The notes under the pieces were generated by a model. That model ran no database searches, was not told the DNA's origin, and saw nothing but the letters and a program-made list of their open reading frames with translations. A DNA stretch of 33,201 nucleotides from Patescibacteria group bacterium (GTDB taxonomy: Bacteria > Patescibacteriota > Microgenomatia > Daviesbacterales > UBA10151): contig JAHIVD010000018.1 of assembly GCA_018816815.1 (NCBI GenBank), positions 1-33,201 on the forward strand, written 5' to 3'. How positions within the stretch are numbered: the first letter of the stretch is position 1; each line of letters starts with the position of its first letter. Below, one piece after another: positions 29,779-33,201 of the stretch. The translations under genes were made by a program, and so were the position numbers.

Positions 29779-31130
29779 TTTTTCCTTCCTTGACTCCGCT
29801 CAGGCCTTCGACTCCGATGTTCAGATTCAAAAAGGCCTTGCATCCGATCAACGTCTCTTGCACCAATATCTGTTCTGTAATGTAAATTGTTTCCTTCGAT
29901 ATTCACCAGTTTCATCGCTTTATATGCTTTCCCTCTCGCTTCCAAAACATCTTTTCCGTCACCAACAATATATAATACTCTTCCGCCACTGACCACATAG
30001 TCCTTGTTTGCTTTTTTAATGCCTGCCCCGTAAACTTTAACTTCAGACTTGATTATTTTATCAATTCCTAAAATCTTTTTACCCTTAACTAATTGATAAT
30101 CAACCGGATAACCTTTTGCTACTGCCGCAACTGCTACTCTTACTTTTTTATCAACTTTAATTTTTAGTTTTTTTAGTCTACCCTTGGCGATTTCATTTGA
30201 CAAACTTAAAAAATCATTTTTTATTGAGGGTAGTAGTACCTGTGCTTCCGGATCTCCCCATCTGGCATTAAATTCAATAACATACACTTTGCTGTCAACT
30301 ACAATTCCACCCAAATATAAAACTCCTTTATATGGGCGTCCCTCAACCATTAAACCGTTAATGGTTTTTTCAAAAATCTTCTTCACTTGTTTTTGGATTT
30401 CTTTATCAACTATCATTGGACTAGAGACACACCCCATTCCGCCTGTATTTTCTCCCAAATCCCCATCATTTACTCTTTTATGATCTTGCGCAAAACCAAC
30501 TATATGAAAGTCTTTTCCGTCACATAACGCAAAAGCGGAAAATTCTTCACCAACCAACCATTCCTCCAAAAGAAAAGTTTCTCCGGCACTGCCAAATTTT
30601 TGCATTGCTTTTACCGCATCTATTGCTTCTTGGGCGCTGGGTGCAGGAATCACTCCCTTGCCTGCTGCCAAACCCGAGGCTTTAACAAACCATTTTAAAT
30701 CTTGATTTTTCTTAATAAAATTTATTCCTGCTTTTGTTGAGCGGAAAACATAAAATTTTGGAATCGGAATTTCATATTTAACCATGAATTCTCTTGCCCA
30801 AGCTTTATCCCATTCAATTTGTCCGGCTCTTTTAGTAGGACCTACTACATTAATCCCTTTAGCCAATAGCTTATCTGTTAGTCCTGCCTCAACAGCATTG
30901 TCCTGAGCTACATCTACCAAATCAATTTTATTTTCCTTACAAATTCTCAAAATTTCCTTGATACTTGTTGTTTTTAAATGCTGGTATGTGATTACAGGTT
31001 TTTTAACATTAATCTGCATTAAATCATTGCCAGGAACTGCTAGGATTTTTTTTACATTTCTACTTTGTGCATACTTATCAACCAATGCTGCTCCTCTTCC
31101 GCCACCGTCAATTACCAAAACAGTTTTCAT
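29775..31130 (-). CDS. purD: Phosphoribosylamine-glycine ligase (GAR synthetase)
   Basis: VLVIDGGGRGAALVDKYAQS, GPTKRAGQIEWDKAWAREFM, VKASGLAAGKGV, DHKRVNDGDLGENTGGMGCVSS, EFNARWGDPEAQVLLP. Confidence 0.97.
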   Translation of the reverse strand: MKTVLVIDGGGRGAALVDKYAQSRNVKKILAVPGNDLMQINVKKPVITYQHLKTTSIKEILRICKENKIDLVDVAQDNAVEAGLTDKLLAKGINVVGPTKRAGQIEWDKAWAREFMVKYEIPIPKFYVFRSTKAGINFIKKNQDLKWFVKASGLAAGKGVIPAPSAQEAIDAVKAMQKFGSAGETFLLEEWLVGEEFSAFALCDGKDFHIVGFAQDHKRVNDGDLGENTGGMGCVSSPMIVDKEIQKQVKKIFEKTINGLMVEGRPYKGVLYLGGIVVDSKVYVIEFNARWGDPEAQVLLPSIKNDFLSLSNEIAKGRLKKLKIKVDKKVRVAVAAVAKGYPVDYQLVKGKKILGIDKIIKSEVKVYGAGIKKANKDYVVSGGRVLYIVGDGKDVLEARGKAYKAMKLVNIEGNNLHYRTDIGARDVDRMQGLFESEHRSRRPERSQGRKK

Positions 31131-31756
31131 GATTCCTCCTTAAGTTTTTGACAGTCAGATGAACATAGTTTCACTAAAACATCTACATATAACTGATTCT
31201 CTTTATTTTTTAACCTTGCATATAAAGATTCAACGCTATCTCTGGATAGAACTTTCTCAAAACATCGTCCCAAAACAGGACCAAAATCTGTTTCATATGT
31301 AATAATGTGAACAGACGAACCAGCATATGTAGCTTTATTATCAAGGAAATTCTGCAAAGCCTTGTCAGTAAACATTTTTTTATTCCATAATCCATTTGTG
31401 CCATCTGGATTTTTTACAACACCATCAATTGTATCCGGAATAAGGCCCGGGTGCAGATTAAGAATTCTATTTTGATATGCACCTATCAATCCATCAGTCA
31501 AAAATTGTCTCCAACCGGCAAGTACAGCAATATCAATATTGTATTTTTTTAAAAGCAGCAATAATTTTTCTTTTTCTTGATTAATTTCTGTTGGGATACA
31601 ATATTTTCTCGCATACTCCAATCCAACTGCATCTTCCTTGTCACTAATAACAACAGCTATGCGACCGTTTATTTTCCCTGAATTTACCCCGTCAATGATT
31701 GCCTGAAGATTTGTTCCTGTACCAGCATTTGATATTAAAATAGCAATTCTTTTCAT
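31127..31756 (-). CDS. purN: Phosphoribosylglycinamide formyltransferase (divergent PurN)
   Basis: ILISNAGTGTNLQAIIDGV, RILNLHPGLIPD (catalytic Asn/His), SVHIITYETDFGPVLG (catalytic Asp). A longer insert than usual separates these motifs. Confidence 0.88.
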   Translation of the reverse strand: MKRIAILISNAGTGTNLQAIIDGVNSGKINGRIAVVISDKEDAVGLEYARKYCIPTEINQEKEKLLLLLKKYNIDIAVLAGWRQFLTDGLIGAYQNRILNLHPGLIPDTIDGVVKNPDGTNGLWNKKMFTDKALQNFLDNKATYAGSSVHIITYETDFGPVLGRCFEKVLSRDSVESLYARLKNKENQLYVDVLVKLCSSDCQKLKEES

Positions 31757-33162
31757 TCGCCTAAAATATCATAATCTATTTCTTTTTTTCTTTCTCCAAT
31801 ATCAACAGGATAATTACCGTTAAATAAAGCTGTACAGAGTAAATCCTCTGATAACCCAATTGCTTTTATTAATCCCTGATAAGACAAATAATTCATTGAA
31901 TCAACTCCTAACTCTTCCTCTATCTGTTTAATATTTAAAACAGCTGCAATTAATTCTTTTTGATCCGGGGTATCAATTCCGTAAAAATCAGGAAACCTGA
32001 TCGGCGGTGAAGAAACCAGCAGATGAACCTCTTTCGCTCCAGCATTTCTTATCATTTTAATAATTTCTTTAGAAGTTGTACCCCTAACAATTGAATCATC
32101 TACCACTATTACTTTTTTTCCCTTTATCGCATATCTCATCGGATTAAGTTTCAAATGAACAATATGCCCCCGGGTATGTTTTTCAGGTGAAATAAAAGTC
32201 CTGTGGATGTAACGATTTTTAATTAAACCCATTTCAAACGGGATTTTTGATTGCTTGGAAAAACCAATTGCCGCAGGAATCGCTGAATCCGGAACAGGAA
32301 TTACTATATCAGCTTGAATTTTATTTTCTTTAGCTAATTCCCGACCTAAATTTTGTCTAACAGCGTCAACGCTTTTCCCTAAAATAACACTATCTGGTCT
32401 TGCAAAATATACAAATTCAAAAACGTCCAGCTTTTGTATGCCTTTTTCAATTTGAACACTCCTCAAACCATTACTACCAATAATTAACATTTCCCCGGGT
32501 TTAACTTCTCTTACAAACTTTGCACCAATAATATCCAGTGCGCAAGTTTCCGATGCAATAATAAACCCTCCATTTAATTCCCCTAAACTTAAAGGTCTTA
32601 TTCCAAAGCTATCTCTTAAGGCAATAAGCTTTTTCTCATCCATAACTAATAAACAGAATACACCGGTAAGCAGCGGATAAGCTTTTTTAATAGCTTTTTC
32701 AAGCGAAAAACCTTCTTTCATATAAACAACAATCGCTTTTGCAATCATTTCCGAATCATTTAGACCTGCTGTGGAAACTTTTCTGTTTGTTAAGAATTCT
32801 TCCAACTTTTTAGTTGAAGGAAGATTGCCGTTGTGAGCTAATGCAATAAAACGATTATCCCGGACTTTTTCTAAAATTGGCTGTGCATGAGACTCAATTG
32901 AACCGCCTGAAGTGGAATAACGATTATGTCCAATTGCTAAATGACCTTTTAATCTTTTTAACTTTTTTTCGCTAAAAACATGGGCAACTAAACCCATCCC
33001 TTTGTGTAAATATATTTTTTTACCGTCAGATGATGCAATACCGGAAGATTCCTGACCTCTATGTTGAAGGGCCCAAAGACCTGGATGAACTAATCGGGCT
33101 GCCTCAAAACCCTGCCCGCATACTCCAAATATCCCACACTTTTCCTTTACCCTTTGTCCCAT
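31753..33162 (-). CDS. purF: Amidophosphoribosyltransferase
   Basis: Short propeptide then CGIFGVCG; WALQHRGQESSGIAS, GHNRYSTSG, HNGNLPS, PRPP loop KVIVVDDSIVRGTTSKEII. Confidence 0.97.
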   Translation of the reverse strand: MGQRVKEKCGIFGVCGQGFEAARLVHPGLWALQHRGQESSGIASSDGKKIYLHKGMGLVAHVFSEKKLKRLKGHLAIGHNRYSTSGGSIESHAQPILEKVRDNRFIALAHNGNLPSTKKLEEFLTNRKVSTAGLNDSEMIAKAIVVYMKEGFSLEKAIKKAYPLLTGVFCLLVMDEKKLIALRDSFGIRPLSLGELNGGFIIASETCALDIIGAKFVREVKPGEMLIIGSNGLRSVQIEKGIQKLDVFEFVYFARPDSVILGKSVDAVRQNLGRELAKENKIQADIVIPVPDSAIPAAIGFSKQSKIPFEMGLIKNRYIHRTFISPEKHTRGHIVHLKLNPMRYAIKGKKVIVVDDSIVRGTTSKEIIKMIRNAGAKEVHLLVSSPPIRFPDFYGIDTPDQKELIAAVLNIKQIEEELGVDSMNYLSYQGLIKAIGLSEDLLCTALFNGNYPVDIGERKKEIDYDILGE

Positions 33163-33167
33163 AACCT

Positions 33168-33196
33168 AATATAACTATTTTAGTCTTGTAAGTCAA
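33168..33196 (-). promoter_or_regulatory. Promoter of the purF operon
   Basis: Minus strand TTGACT, 17 nt, TATATT, then AGGTT before ATG 33162. Confidence 0.75.
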
Positions 33197-33201
33197 GTTT
33201 A

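Noticed and set aside
31753-33162. PurF as an Fe-S cluster enzyme of the B. subtilis type
   Set aside because: The expected cysteine ligands are not seen (PPIRFPDFYGID instead of PCFYGID; no CxxC near the C-terminus), although a short propeptide precedes the catalytic Cys.

Overview
The window looks chromosomal, gene-dense and AT-rich. It is most consistent with a bacterium of the Candidate Phyla Radiation / Patescibacteria type (Microgenomates-like); this is inferred from gene style, since no rRNA is present. Nearly all genes are on the minus strand, in three blocks. (1) ppsA-eno-gpmA, an interconversion segment of lower glycolysis/gluconeogenesis. (2) A cell-envelope/export block: polysaccharide deacetylase, PAP2-family membrane protein, class-A-beta-lactamase-fold serine hydrolase, OmpR-type response regulator plus histidine kinase, MacA/YknX-like adaptor, MacB-like ATPase and permease, and a small DUF5666-like protein. 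(3) A nearly complete de novo purine pathway. One operon is purF-purN-purD-purL(with fused PurS-like N-terminus)-HAD-purQ-guaA, with six consecutive 4-nt start/stop overlaps, followed by a HIT-family frame broken by two in-frame stops. A second operon is purP-purP-purH-purB-purE-purC. purM, prs and purA stand alone; purK and guaB are not in the window. The most notable observations are: operon-head promoters whose -10 box lies about 5-8 nt before the ATG, implying leaderless mRNAs, including a 63-bp purP/purA divergent region in which two such promoters share one -35 box; two archaeal-type PurP paralogs next to a full-length PurH; a 13-nt element repeated exactly upstream of the two-component operon and the efflux operon; a phased tandem-repeat promoter upstream of the serine hydrolase; a heptanucleotide minisatellite inserted in frame in the PurL interdomain linker; and the interrupted HIT gene. 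All calls come from reading the sequence and from memory of protein families; no searches were run.
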